DNA of 64,000 nt from Gibbula magus (GCA_936450465.1 OW388296.1:17774526-17838525); one strand, 5' to 3'. Shown: positions 32,895 through 44,269, counted from the stretch's first letter. Notes: generated by a model not told the origin, from the sequence alone. Translations and numbers: made by a program.

Positions 32895-35125
32895 CGAATA
32901 ACGAATAACTAACTGGTTAGTTATTCATTATTCGAATAATGAATAACTAACTGGTTAGTTATTCGTTTTTCGAATATCATGCTGGCTGCTTATTCATTCT
33001 TCAGAGTTGAACAAAGAAGTAAATATAGATATATATTTAGGGTGGAAACTGACAATATGGGGCGGGGAACCTCGTTCATCGATTACATTCAGTAAGCACT
33101 GGCTAGCTTTTCAATATTCGAATAATGAATAACTAACTGGTTAGTTATTCGTTTTTCAAATAACGAATAACTAACTGGTTAGTTATTCGTTTTTCGAATA
33201 TCATGCTGGCTGCTTATTCATTCTTCAGAGTTGAACAAAGAAGTAAATATAGATATATATTAAGGGTGGAAACTGACAATATGGGGTGGGGAACTTCGTT
33301 CATCGATTACATTCAGTAATCACTGGCTAGCTATTCAATATTCGAATAATGAATAACTAACTGGTTAGTTATTCGTTTTTCGAATAACGAATAACTAACT
33401 GGTTAGTTATTCGTTTTTCGAATATCATGCTGGCTGCTTATTCATTCTTCAGAGTTGAACAAAGAAGTAAATATAGATATATATTAAGGGTGGAAACTGA
33501 CAATATGGGGTGGGGAACTTCGTTCATCGATTACATTCAGTAATCACTGGCTAGCTATTCAATATTCGAATAATGAATAACTAACTGGTTAGTTATTCGT
33601 TTTTCGAATAACGAATAACTAACTGGTTAGTTATTCGTTTTTCGAATATCATACTGGCTGCTTATTCATTCTTCAGAGTTGAACAAAGAAGTAAATATAG
33701 ATATATATAAAGGGTGGAAACTGACAATATGGGTTGGGCAACCTCGTTCATCGATTACATTCAGTAATCACTGGCTAGCTATTCAATATTCGAATAATGA
33801 ATAACTAACTGGTTAGTTATTCGTTTATCGAATAACGAATAACTAACTGGTTAGTTATTCGTTTTTCGAATATCATGCTGGCTGCTTATTCATTCTTCAG
33901 AGTTGAACAAAGAAGTAAATATAGATATATATTAAGGGTGGAAACTGACAATATGGGGTGGGGAACCTCGTTCATCCATTACATTCAGTAAGCACTGGCT
34001 AGCTATTCAATATTCGAATAATGAATAACTAACTGGTTAGTTATTCGTTTTTCGAATAACGAATAACTAACTGGTTAGTTATTCGTTTTTCGAATATCAT
34101 GCTGGCTGCTTATTCATTCTTCAGAGTTGAACAAAGAAGTAAATATAGATATATATTAAGGGTGGAAACTGACAATATGGGGTGGGGAACCTCGTTCATC
34201 CATTACATTCAGTAAGCACTGGCTAGCTATTCAATATTCGAATAATGAATAACTAACTGGTTAGTTATTCGTTTTTCGTTTTTCGAATAACTAACTGGTT
34301 AGTTATTCGTTTTTCGAATATCATGTTGGCTGCTTATTCATTCTTCAGAGTTGAACAAAGAAGTAAATATAGATATATATTAAGGGTGGAAACTGACAAT
34401 ATGGGGTGGGGAACTTCGTTCATCGATTACATTCAGTAATCACTGGCTAGCTATTCAATATTCGAATAATGAATAACTAACTGGTTAGTTATTCGTTTTT
34501 CGAATAACGAATAACTAACTGGTTAGTTATTCGTTTTTCGAATATCATGCTGGCTGCTTATTCATTCTTCAGAGTTGAACAAAGAAGTAAATATAGATAT
34601 ATATAAAGGGTGGAAACTGACAATATGGGTTGGGCAACCTCGTTCATCGATTACATTCAGTAATCACTGGCTAGCTATTCAATATTCGAATAATGAATAA
34701 CTAACTGGTTAGTTATTCGTTTATCGAATAACGAATAACTAACTGGTTAGTTATTCGTTTTTCGAATATCATGCTGGCTGCTTATTCATTCTTCAGAGTT
34801 GAACAAAGAAGTAAATATAGATATATATTAAGGGTGGAAACTGACAATATGGGGTGGGGAACCTCGTTCATCCATTACATTCAGTAAGCACTGGCTAGCT
34901 ATTCAATATTCGAATAATGAATAACTAACTGGTTAGTTATTCGTTTTTCGAATATCATGCTGGCTGCTTATTCATTCTTCAGAGTTGAACAAAGAAGTAA
35001 ATATAGATATATATTAAGGGTGGAAACTGACAATATGGGGTGGGGAACCTCGTTCATCGATTACATTCAGTAATCACTGGCTAGCTATTCACTATTCGAA
35101 TAATGAATAACTAACTGGCACGTTA
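32895..35125 (+). repeat. Left arm: 224-bp tandem repeats, 10 units
   Basis: The anchor gagttgaacaaag occurs at 33004, 33228, 33452, 33676, 33900, 34124, 34348, 34572, 34796 and 34982. Spacing is exactly 224 bp, except the last at 186 bp, where a palindromic block was lost. Each unit contains one or two near-palindromes GAATAACTAAC/TGGTTAGTTATTC separated by TTTTTCGAATAAC. Units starting near 33676 and 34572 share private changes (gggttgggca at 33731 and 34627, 896 bp or four units apart), showing a higher-order duplication. Confidence 0.97.
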
Positions 35126-35129
35126 TTCG

Positions 35130-35680
35130 CTTTTCGAATATGTTGCTGGCTGTAAGGCCGCGAGCCTTGTGGGCTCGTAATAGGTCAATCCATTGCCAAG
35201 TTAGTTACTTGTTCGATATTGGTGATTTATGCAGAATACATAGGTTTATATTTCATTAGTAATTGTTAGGTTTTTCCCAGTTATGTCTCAGCTGAAACAA
35301 TGTTCTATATATGGCTGCGAACGTGCACTATTGGCCGGGTTCGTTATAGGTCAATGTGAATCCGTTGCTGAGAGTGTGAAGTTAGTGACTTATTCGATAT
35401 TGGCTGTTGCAGAATACATACTTTTAGTTTATCCTAGAATAAGCATATAATCGAAAATTCTGTCTCAAGGTTAAATCTCAGCTACAACAATTGTTTATAA
35501 ACGGCTACGCAAGTGCAATGTGGGATCTTAAAACTGAATCCGTTCCTATGGTTTTCAAGTTCTTTACTTACTAAAAATTGTATTCTTGTGTATGGATCAC
35601 GTCGCTGACAACGTTTCAGATTATATTGGTTCATAATGAAATTCGAATTATGTTAGGTCCTACCGTAGGTATAAACATCA
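35130..35680. repeat. Left subterminal repeats of the foldback element
   Basis: Two divergent subunits carry ataggtcaat..ccattgc, aagttagt.actt and ttcgatattgg, starting near 35180 and 35345. Inverted counterparts with 'taacttcacactctcag' and 'aacctat' lie at about 38440-38530, 40060-40160 and 40230-40360. The shared order in opposite orientation places them in the inverted arms. Confidence 0.65.
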
Positions 35681-35689
35681 ATCCATACG

Positions 35690-36030
35690 CGTTTTAGGGT
35701 GAGCATGCGTAGTCGATACATAAAACCCACATGTGTACATTTTTATGTGCGTCCATGAGTGCGTTTGTTCATATTTGTGTGCGTGCGTGCATACATATGC
35801 GTTCGTTTTGACTTGTTTACTTGTCTGCGTATTAGCATGTGTATATGCGCATATGTGCATGCTTGTATAACAACTGTAGGTTCGTACACATATGTGTATG
35901 CAAATATAAGCACATGCGTGCGTAAGCATATGTTTGTGCATACGTGTATAAAAGTGCGTTTACACTTGCACGAACTTTCCATCCGCATTTCAAGACCTCA
36001 GTGTGTGCCAATGCGTGAAGCATTGATTAT
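35690..36030. repeat. Alternating purine-pyrimidine tract (left)
   Basis: Dense in TGCGTGCGTGCATACATATG-like words, that is (RY)n with CA/TG/CG steps, a composition able to adopt left-handed DNA. Several overlapping His/Cys/Tyr-rich frames on both strands are composition artefacts. It mirrors the tract at 37480-38345 across the transposase relic. Confidence 0.7.
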
Positions 36031-36289
36031 ATAATTTGTTTACATAACAATGCGCACACCTCCGCATTATTCGCCTGACATTACACCTGATGTATATGTT
36101 GCACATTTGACTCGTAAAATTGTACACGAAGTGCCACGACTATGTTGGGTTCTGTGCACGCATATATTGCGTCTATAATCCGATGAAGTTGCGTTTTGGT
36201 ACGGATTATGTGCAAATGCAGGCACAGGCATGACTAAATCATGCATGCTTGTCAAGATCATGACCTTTTTTTTTATTAACGCTTGGTGT

Positions 36290-36331
36290 ACGGTACTGCC
36301 TGCATTGGAAGTATCTATAAAGGCAGTACCC
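36290..36331. promoter_or_regulatory. Hairpin with TATA-like box upstream of the Harbinger relic
   Basis: GGTACTGCCT and AGGCAGTACC form a hairpin whose loop and right arm include TCTATAAAGG (about 36312-36321), a TATA-like sequence about 55-60 bp before the ATG at 36375. It may be the relic promoter of the transposase. Functional assignment is inference. Confidence 0.35.
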
Positions 36332-36374
36332 CATCTTAAATTAGTTCATCCTCTACTTTCACAAAGTGAACACC

Positions 36375-37230
36375 ATGAACAACTCACAAGATATCGCCAT
36401 TATTGAAGAGAAGAAAAAGGCTCATGTATCTGACATCGTCTACACTTCTTCTTCTTGGAGAAAAAGAAATAATACAGGAAGCAAGAAGATGTCGCAACCT
36501 CACCTCGGAATAGGAAAGCTAGAACATTTTGGTTTGAGAATCATTGACCAAAGACACTCTTTCGGATACTATGGACAGTTACTCACTGAACTTCTCCGTG
36601 GAGAAACAAAATGGTTCTCCGTAGGACCTTTAACCCAGGAATTTTTGATAAGTTAACTCCTCACTTGGAGAAGAAAAAGACTTGCGTGAGAGAACCACTT
36701 GAGGTTGGACTAAAACTAGCAGACACATTCCGCTTCCTTGCCACTTGTGATAGCCACACAAGTCTACAATACAACTTCAGAAGTATTGTTTGCAGAGTCT
36801 GCAAGTTTCTACCCGGGGTTTGCAGAGTCTTCATTGATGTGTTCAAGGTGGAGGTACTAAGGTGCCCCAGAACCCCACAGGAAAATATAAAGGGTTTCAT
36901 GGTTACAGTTCGAGGTGGAACTACCACAAATGCTGGGGAGCTTTGAATGGAAAATATGTTGCCATGAAGAAGCCGGCCAGTGTTGGGTCCTTCTACTACA
37001 AATACAAGGGATTCCACAGCATTGTACTTATGGCCCTTTAAGCTTATAACTACAAATTCTTATATGTTGTCCATTCCTGGGACACCTATGTATACGGGGG
37101 TGATGCATGCTCATTTCTGATTGGTTCGGCCATGTTATTGAAGAAGACTTTGAAAAAGAGACTGAGTACTGAAAATGAAACATCATTGAAGTGCTTTTAC
37201 TGGTTCGATGATATTCGTGTCATTAGCACG
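36375..37230 (+). pseudogene. Decayed Harbinger (HARBI1-like) transposase inside the foldback element
   Basis: The first frame (to 36656) gives FGLRIIDQRHSFGYYGQLLT, like the HARBI1 N-terminus. The second frame (from 36640) gives FDKLTPHLEKKKTCVREPLE, LKLADTFRFLATCDSHTSLQ and VLRCPRTPQE. A third frame (from about 36890) gives WGALNGKYVAMKKPASVG and YKYKGFHSIVLMAL, then a stop and NYKFLYVV. In active enzymes GALDGKH carries the first catalytic Asp; here codon AAT encodes Asn, so catalysis is lost. At least two frameshifts and one stop are present. The segment up to 37230 still resembles the family's middle, and the rest is gone. It may be the element's own former gene or an older nested insertion. 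Confidence 0.82.
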
Positions 37231-37479
37231 GAAAAATACTCACGAATGTTGTCAATTGCCTGAATTGCGTGCCAATTGCTTGACATGCTCAACCTAGTCT
37301 TGCCTTTATCGTGACACAAGAAAACTGTACACGTATTACACGACACCACAGGAATAAGATACGAACAAGTTGATACAAGTTCACGAGTAGATTGCACAAT
37401 TGGCACGCACTGGAGTGGGTGAAGGAATAACAAAACATATGGTTATTTCTTTACGCATGGGTACTTACTCACGTACAGT

Positions 37480-38345
37480 TAATGAATTATTCACGCCGGT
37501 TTGCGATTCAGATACGCATTGCCACGAATTAATGCGTACACATACGTACATATGTATGTTTTCGCAAGTGCTTACGCATATGCGATTGATTAAGTGCATA
37601 GTACACAAATGTGCATACGTGCATATGCACACGTACGCGGTACGCATACGTCATTGTCTGTATATGCATTTATGTGTGTGTGCTGTGATGCGAGTGTGCT
37701 CACGTACGTATGTGGTTGCATACATACTTTCAAAATTAAATACGCATGCATGCCGACAAGCATATACCTATTGACAGAATCAAAGTGATGCGTCGATGCA
37801 CGCAAGGACGTATGTTTAATTCAAACAACATAAACAAGCATCTTCGCAAATATCTAAGCTAGCAAACATGCATGCACACACACTTCTGTACACTGATCGA
37901 AAGCATGCACTCACTCACGAGCATAATTACACCAGTCTGTGCATATGCATGCATCCACGAATGCAAACGTACATGCATGCACATATGCACTTATGTCCGT
38001 AAGCGTATGTATGTCCGTATATGCGTACGCATGTGACTATACACGCACGCACATGTATAGTCTTTTAAATGCACGCACAAACATTTACTTTCTTACGCAA
38101 GTATTTTTCCTTATGCAGGCATGAATGTATGTGTATGCAAGTACGTATGCTTACATATGCATGCATGCAAGTACAAACGAATGAATACGTAGGCAAGCAC
38201 GACTGCATGTATGAACATACTTATGGAAGCACACACGCATGTACGCATACACTCAACTTAAGTAACCTTTTGCAAGTACGTAAGCGTACACAGGTACATA
38301 ATTGTACGCACGTACATCCTCTTACGCACACATGCACGTAGGCAT
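37480..38345. repeat. Alternating purine-pyrimidine tract (right)
   Basis: About 870 bp dominated by GCATACGTACATATGC-like words with frequent tacgca/tgcgta. Open frames on both strands are low-complexity artefacts. Its position mirrors 35690-36030, but the tract is longer. Confidence 0.7.
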
Positions 38346-38399
38346 CGGATGTACGCATGCATACCCATGTATTTATCCGTAGCATTGTAGTAGCTGTGA

Positions 38400-38670
38400 T
38401 ATACCCCAGAGACAGACCTAACATGTGCTTATATACCTATGTATTCTGAAACGGGTGCCAGTAACGTTTTCTATGCATACATCATCAATAATGAATAAGT
38501 TATTAACTTCACACTCTCAGTAACCTATATCAGGGACCTTATATAGAGGGATTAGAAACTAATCAATTAGCTCGCGGAGCTTCCCTCGTCATGGTCCAAC
38601 GCACATCTTGACTTGGCGCCCGTATTGCGCTAATTACTTGCGTAGCACACTAGTATATCCAGTTAATCAA
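38400..38670. repeat. Right subterminal repeats, inner block
   Basis: Contains 'gacctaacatgtgct', 'acgggtgccagtaacg', 'atgcata' and 'taacttcacactctcag' in the same order as blocks at 40030-40140 and 40205-40360. Thus at least three divergent copies lie in this half of the element. Confidence 0.65.
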
Positions 38671-38900
38671 TCCGCCATCTTGTCTGTAAGGAGTTTAGAT
38701 AATATGTGTAATGGTTCGAGGGGGGTCCAAAACTTTTACTTTTACCGGAGACAATAAATTCTAAAATATTATATGCGGTTAAAATAGCGAGTCAGTCCTC
38801 CATCTTGTCTGTACGGATTTCTGATTATATGTGTAAAGGTTCGAGAGGGGTCCAAAACTTTTACTTTCACCGAAGACAATAAATTCTAAAATATTAATTT
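38671..38900 (+). repeat. Two 125-bp tandem copies
   Basis: ccatcttgtctgta...ggttcga...gggtccaaaacttttact...gacaataaattctaaaatatt occurs twice, starting at 38671 and 38796, with point differences. It is not found elsewhere in the window. Confidence 0.85.
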
Positions 38901-39146
38901 AGCGAAAGATGAATAGTTTTCTGATGCATCTGCAACATTTTATTTGATTTGATTCACGTAAAAGTAGTCTGAGAACGAGTCACTAAGCAAGGTTTGGTGA
39001 CGTCAAGAATATACATATATGGGTAATAAATACATTTTTCTCACAGTGGTATATTTCATATATCATTACAACAATCAACAGTCTCAAAGGGAGGTTACAC
39101 TAGTGTTTCTTGACTATACAAAGATTGCCGATTGCCGCACGAGCGA

Positions 39147-39403
39147 GCCGGTGTAAGATTGAAAATATACCCGCGTTGAAAACATACCTGGCGGGTACTT
39201 TTTCAACGTTGAATAATGACCCGGAGTCACTTTTCAACGCCTCGGGTCTTTTGTCAACGTTAAATGACTACCCAGACGGATAGATATTCAACTTTGAAAA
39301 TACACCCAAGGTGTTGAAAAGTGACCCTGAGTCATAATTTAACGTTGAAATTATACCCGCCGGTGTGTTTTCAAAGCGGGTACATTTTCTGTCTTACACC
39401 GGC
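39147..39403. mobile_element. 257-bp full-length foldback MITE (GCCGGTGTAAGA ends)
   Basis: The left end GCCGGTGTAAGA and right end TCTTACACCGGC are exact complements. The arms run nearly to the centre through CGGGTATTTTTCAACG-like words (TTCAACGTTGAA, TTTTCAACGCC) that also repeat within each arm. It sits inside the 11.3-kb element and therefore is younger than, or travelled with, that element. Confidence 0.85.
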
Positions 39404-39572
39404 AAGACTCGGAGACGTCAACTGGTAACAACAATATACTGCGATAACAAAATAAGCGCTTATGCAAGCACCCAGTCGCTTGTGCGTTGAAGCGCGACGA
39501 GCATTTGTCAAATTGCACCGCTCAGTAAAAATGATCATGAAAGGAGCAGAAGAGACGAGTCCCTCTATTTAA

Positions 39573-39927
39573 AGGCGCTGTAGCACGTTTTTTCGCTCAA
39601 ATAAGTCGATGAAATGTATTTGAAAAATAATGTCAACAATAGTAAAACACCCTTCTCTCTTCGGAAAATCAAGTTACAAATGAATGTATATGGTTCCGTA
39701 AAGCCATGGGAATTTCTTTTTGTCATTCGAAATAATAAAATGTGTTCACAATAAAATGGCCGCCATGCAATTTTGGCTTTATACGCAACACCGTTATTAC
39801 CACTACGGATAATTGGTTTGTTTAATAAAATGTTTTACCCTCTGAAGTAAATATAAATGACATAAACTATCAATATAAATGAGAAATTTGAAAAAATAAA
39901 ATTTGCAAAAAACGTGCTACAGCGCCT
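39573..39927. mobile_element. 355-bp TTAA MITE with AGGCGCTGTAGCACG ends
   Basis: Terminal inverted repeats AGGCGCTGTAGCACGTTTTT and AAAAACGTGCTACAGCGCCT are flanked by TTAA at 39569-39572 and 39928-39931. A partial copy in the opposite orientation is at 49249-49441 (shared 'gtaaaacattttatt', 'ttatacgcaacaccg' segments). No coding potential. Confidence 0.87.
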
Positions 39928-39934
39928 TTAAGGT

Positions 39935-40685
39935 CCCTGCCTATACAGATTGACCAAAATGAGCCCACAATGCACGTTTACGGCCGTATATAAAGCAGTA
40001 TCAAAGCTTAGATACACTGCAACGAAAGACCTAACATGTGCTAATTCAAATATGAACCTATATTTTTCAACGGACGCCCATGCATAAATCGCCTATTTCG
40101 AATAAGTAGTTAACTTCACACTCTCAGCAAATTATTCAGATTAACCTATGACACAACGGGCGTTCGAGGCCATAACTAAAACTTTATTATAGCTAAGATG
40201 AACCCTAGAGACAAAGCTAATATATGCTGATTCAATATAAACCTAAGTATTATGAACGGGTGCCAGTGACGTATTCTATGCATAAATCGACATTATCGTA
40301 AAAGTAACAAACTTCACAGTCTTACAGACGGATTCAAACTGACCTATAATTATGTTCGCGGAGCACGTTCTTCATCCTTTATACATCATTATTATAGTTC
40401 ACATGAACGTTTTAGTAAGTGTTACATTTATTGTATTGAATCAGATTTAAACAAAACAATTTTTAAACGGCTACTGTACATCGTGAAGAGCTCTGTTCAG
40501 CTACTACGTTATTGACTGTCTGGTATAAGAATATCTATACACAATATAGGAACGTTAATATCGTTCACAGTATCTAATATTGATTAATGAACTAACAACA
40601 ATTATAAATTCAATTTGCTAAAAACTGTTTTCGCTAGGTTCACATTTCGAAAAACACATAAGGAAGTGTAAATAATTCGTTCACT
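39935..40685. repeat. Right subterminal repeats, outer blocks
   Basis: Two divergent copies of the subterminal block (about 40030-40165 and 40205-40375) carry the words listed at 38400-38670. The inverse-orientation partner is 35130-35640. The remainder is AT-rich without features. Confidence 0.6.
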
Positions 40686-40689
40686 TCAC

Positions 40690-43600
40690 AGACCAAGTCC
40701 TTACTGAATGTAATCGATGAACGAGGTTCCCCACCCCATATTGTCAGTTTCCACCCTTAATATATATATCTATATTTACTGCTTTGTTCAACTCTTAAGA
40801 ATGAATAAGCAGCCAGCATGATATTCGAAAAACGAATAACTAACCAGTTAGTTATTCGTTATTCGAAAAACGAATAACTAACCAATTAGTTATTCATTAT
40901 TCGAATATTGAATAGCTAGCCAGTGCTTACTGAATGTAATCGATGAACGAGGTTCCCCACCCCATATTGTCAGTTTCCACCCTTAATATATATATCTATA
41001 TTTACTGCTTTGTTCAACTCTTAAGAATGAATAAGCAGCCAGCATGATATTCGAAAAACGAATAACTAACCAGTTAGTTATTCGTTATTCGAAAAACGAA
41101 TAACTAACCAATTAGTTATTCATTATTCGAATATTGAATAGCTAGCCAGTGCTTACTGAATGTAATCGATGAACGAGGTTCCCCACCCCATATTGTCAGT
41201 TTCCACCCTTAATATATATATCTATATTTACTGCTTTGTTCAACTCTTAAGAATGAATAAGCAGCCAGCATGATATTCGAAAAACGAATAACTAACCAGT
41301 TAGTTATTCGTTATTCGAAAAACGAATAACTAACCAATTAGTTATTCATTATTCGAATATTGAATAGCTAGCCAGTGCTTACTGAATGTAATCGATGAAC
41401 GAGGTTCCCCACCCCATATTGTCAGTTTCCACCCTTAATATATATCTATATTTACTTCTTTGTTCAACTCTGAAGAATGAATAAGCAGCCAGCATGATAT
41501 TCGAAAAACGAATAACTAACCAGTTAGTTATTCGTTATTCGAAAAACGAATAACTAACCAGTTAGTTATTCATTATTCGAATATTGAATAGCTAGCCAGT
41601 GCTTACTGAATGTAATCGATGAAGGAGGTTCCCCACCCCATATTGTCAGTTTCCACCCTTAATATATATCTATATTTACTTCTTTGTTCAACTCTTAAGA
41701 ATGAATAAGCAGCCAGCATGATATTCGAAAAACGAATAACTAACCAGTTAGTTATTCGTTATTCGAAAAACGAATAACTAACCAGTTAGTTATTCATTAT
41801 TCGAATATTGAATAGCTAGCCAGTGCTTACTGAATGTAATCGATGAACGAGGTTCCCCACCCCATATTGTCAGTTTCCACCCTTAATATATATCTATATT
41901 TACTTCTTTGTTCAACTCTGAAGAATGAATAAGCAGCCAGCATGATATTCGAAAAACGAATAACTAACCAGTTAGTTATTCGTTATTCGAAAAACGAATA
42001 ACTAACCAGTTAGTTATTCATTATTCGAATATTGAATAGCTAGCCAGTGCTTACTGAATGTAATCGATGAAGGAGGTTCCCCATCCCATATTGTCAGTTT
42101 CCACCCTTAACATATATCTATATTTACTTCTTTGTTCAACTCTGAAGAATGAATAAGCAGCCAGCATGATATTCGAAAAACGAATAACTAACCAGTTAGT
42201 TATTCGTTATTCGAAAAACGAATAACTAGCCAGTTAGTTATTCATTATTCGAATATTGAATAGCTAGCCAGTGCTTACTGAATGTAATCGATGAACGAGG
42301 TTCCCCACCCCATATTGTCAGTTTCCACCCTTAATATATATCTATATTTACTTCTTTGTTCAACTCTGAAGAATGAATAAGCAGCCAGCATGATATTCGA
42401 AAAACGAATAACTAACCAGTTAGTTATTCGTTATTCGAAAAACGAATAACTAACCAGTTAGTTATTCATTATTCGAATATTGAATAGCTAGCCAGTGCTT
42501 ACTGAATGTAATCGATGAAGGAGGTTCCCCATCCCATATTGTCAGTTTCCACCCTTAACATATATCTATATTTACTTCTTTGTTCAACTCTGAAGAATGA
42601 ATAAGCAGCCAGCATGATATTCGAAAAACGAATAACTAACCAGTTAGTTATTCGTTATTCGAAAAACGAATAACTAGCCAGTTAGTTATTCATTATTCGA
42701 ATATTGAATAGCTAGCCAGTGCTTACTGAATGTAATCGATGAACGAGGTTCCCCACCCCATATTGTCAGTTTCCACCCTTAATATATATCTATATTTACT
42801 TCTTTGTTCAACTCTGAAGAATGAATAAGCAGCCAGCATGATATTCGAAAAACGAATAACTAACCAGTTAGTTATTCGTTATTCGAAAAACGAATAACTA
42901 ACCAGTTAGTTATTCATTATTCGAATATTGAATAGCTAGCCAGTGCTTACTGAATGTAATCGATGAAGGAGGTTCCCCACCCCATATTGTCAGTTTCCAC
43001 CCTTAATATATATCTATATTTACTTCTTTGTTCAACTCTGAAGAATGAATAAGCAGCCAGCATGATATTCGAAAAACGAATAACTAACCAGTTAGTTATT
43101 CGTTATTCGAAAAACGAATAACTAACCAGTTAGTTATTCATTATTCGAATATTGAATAGCTAGCCAGTGCTTACTGAATGTAATCGATGAAGGAGGTTCC
43201 CCACCCCATAATGTCAGTTTCCACCCTTAATATATATCTATATTTACTTCTTTGTTCAACTCTTAAGAATGAATAAGCAGCCAGCATGATATTCGAAAAA
43301 CGAATAACTAACCAGTTAGTTATTCGTTATTCGAAAAACGAATAACTAACCAGTTAGTTATTCATTATTCAAATATTGAATAGCTAGCCAGTGCTTACTG
43401 AATGTAATCGATGAAGGAGGTTCCCCACCCCATATTGTCAGTTTCCACCCTTAATATATATCTATATTTACTTCTTTGTTCAACTCTGAAGAATGAATAA
43501 GCAGCCAGCATGATATTCGAAAAACGAATAACTAACAAGTTAGTTATTCGTTATTCGAAAAACGAATAACTAACCAGTTAGTTATTCATTATTCAAATAT

Positions 43601-44140
43601 TGAATAGCTAGCCAGTGCTTACTGAATGTAATCGATGAAGGAGGTTCCCCACCCCATATTGTCAGTTTCCACCCTTAATATATATCTATATTTACTTCTT
43701 TGTTCAACTCTGAAGAATGAATAAGCAGCCAGCATGATATTCGAAAAACGAATAACTAACCAGTTAGTTATTCGTTATTCGAAAAACGAATAACTAACCA
43801 GTTAGTTATTCATTATTCGAATATTGAATAGCTAGCCAGTGCTTACTGAATGTAAGCGATGAACGAGGTTCCCCACCCCATATTGTAAGTTTCCACCCTT
43901 AATATATATCTATATTTACTTCTTTGTTCAACTCTGAAGAATGAATAAGCAGCCAGCATGATATTCGAAAAACGAATAACTAACCAGTTAGTTATTCATT
44001 ATTCGAATAGTGAATAACTAACCAGTTAGTTATTCATTATTCGAAAAACGAATAACTAACCAGTTAGTTATTCGTTATTCGAATAACGAATAACTAACCA
44101 GTTAGTTATTCGTTATTCGAATAACGAATAACTAATAACT
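40690..44140 (-). repeat. Right arm: 224-bp tandem repeats inverted, 15 units
   Basis: The anchor actct after gttca occurs at 40791, 41017, 41243, 41467, 41691, 41915, 42139 and then every 224 bp to 43931. The first two intervals are 226 bp, owing to an extra TA in the tatata stretch. Units are the reverse complement of the left-arm units. Arm-specific variants such as gaaggaggttcc mark many right units but no left unit. A variant pair (ccatccc) recurs 448 bp (two units) apart at 42081 and 42529, so homogenisation is mostly within the arm. Confidence 0.97.
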
Positions 44141-44165
44141 AATAACTTGCTAACTTCAGCCTGCC

Positions 44166-44174
44166 CTACTGGAT
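44166..44174. repeat. Right 9-bp target duplication of the large foldback element
   Basis: ctactggat, identical to 32840-32848. Confidence 0.85.
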
Positions 44175-44229
44175 GACAACAGGAGGCATTTATTACTGGC
44201 TATTCAATGTTTGCTCTGAGCTGTCTTAA

Positions 44230-44266
44230 ATGTGCATCCATTGTGTTTTTGGGGGTCACACATGCT
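44230..44266. mobile_element. Terminal fragment of the 490-bp TTAA family
   Basis: TTAA (44226-44229) followed by GTGCATCCATTGTGTTTTTG then GGGGTCACACATG resembles the end of the elements at 56734 and 57267. The rest of the element is absent. Confidence 0.45.
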
Positions 44267-44269
44267 GTT

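Larger units (their letters stand above)
32849..44165. mobile_element. 11.3-kb foldback element with satellite arms
   Basis: Termini GGCAGGCTGAAGTTAG (left) and CTAACTTCAGCCTGCC (right) are exact inverted repeats. They continue, after a two-base difference, through TTATTAGTTATTAGTTATTC and its complement. Inward lie opposed arrays of the same 224-bp repeat: 10 units left, 15 units right. Next come inverted subterminal blocks (35130-35640 against 38400-38530 and 40000-40400), then alternating purine-pyrimidine tracts on both sides of a decayed Harbinger transposase. The 9-bp duplication ctactggat flanks the whole. Inverted arms built of tandem repeats with 9-bp duplications recall Drosophila FB (NOF/MULE-related) elements. 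No MULE transposase is seen, so family identity is inference. Confidence 0.85.

Noticed and set aside
36661..37017. 118-codon minus-strand frame
   Set aside because: Antisense shadow of the Harbinger relic, which matches its family on the plus strand.
35678..38424. Many overlapping His/Cys/Tyr-rich frames around the transposase relic
   Set aside because: Alternating purine-pyrimidine low-complexity DNA gives open frames on both strands; no consistent protein family.
32849..44165. Large inverted repeat as a simple assembly artefact (false palindrome)
   Set aside because: Left and right arms differ in unit number and private variants, the interior is unique, and a 9-bp target duplication flanks the termini; this fits a real insertion better.
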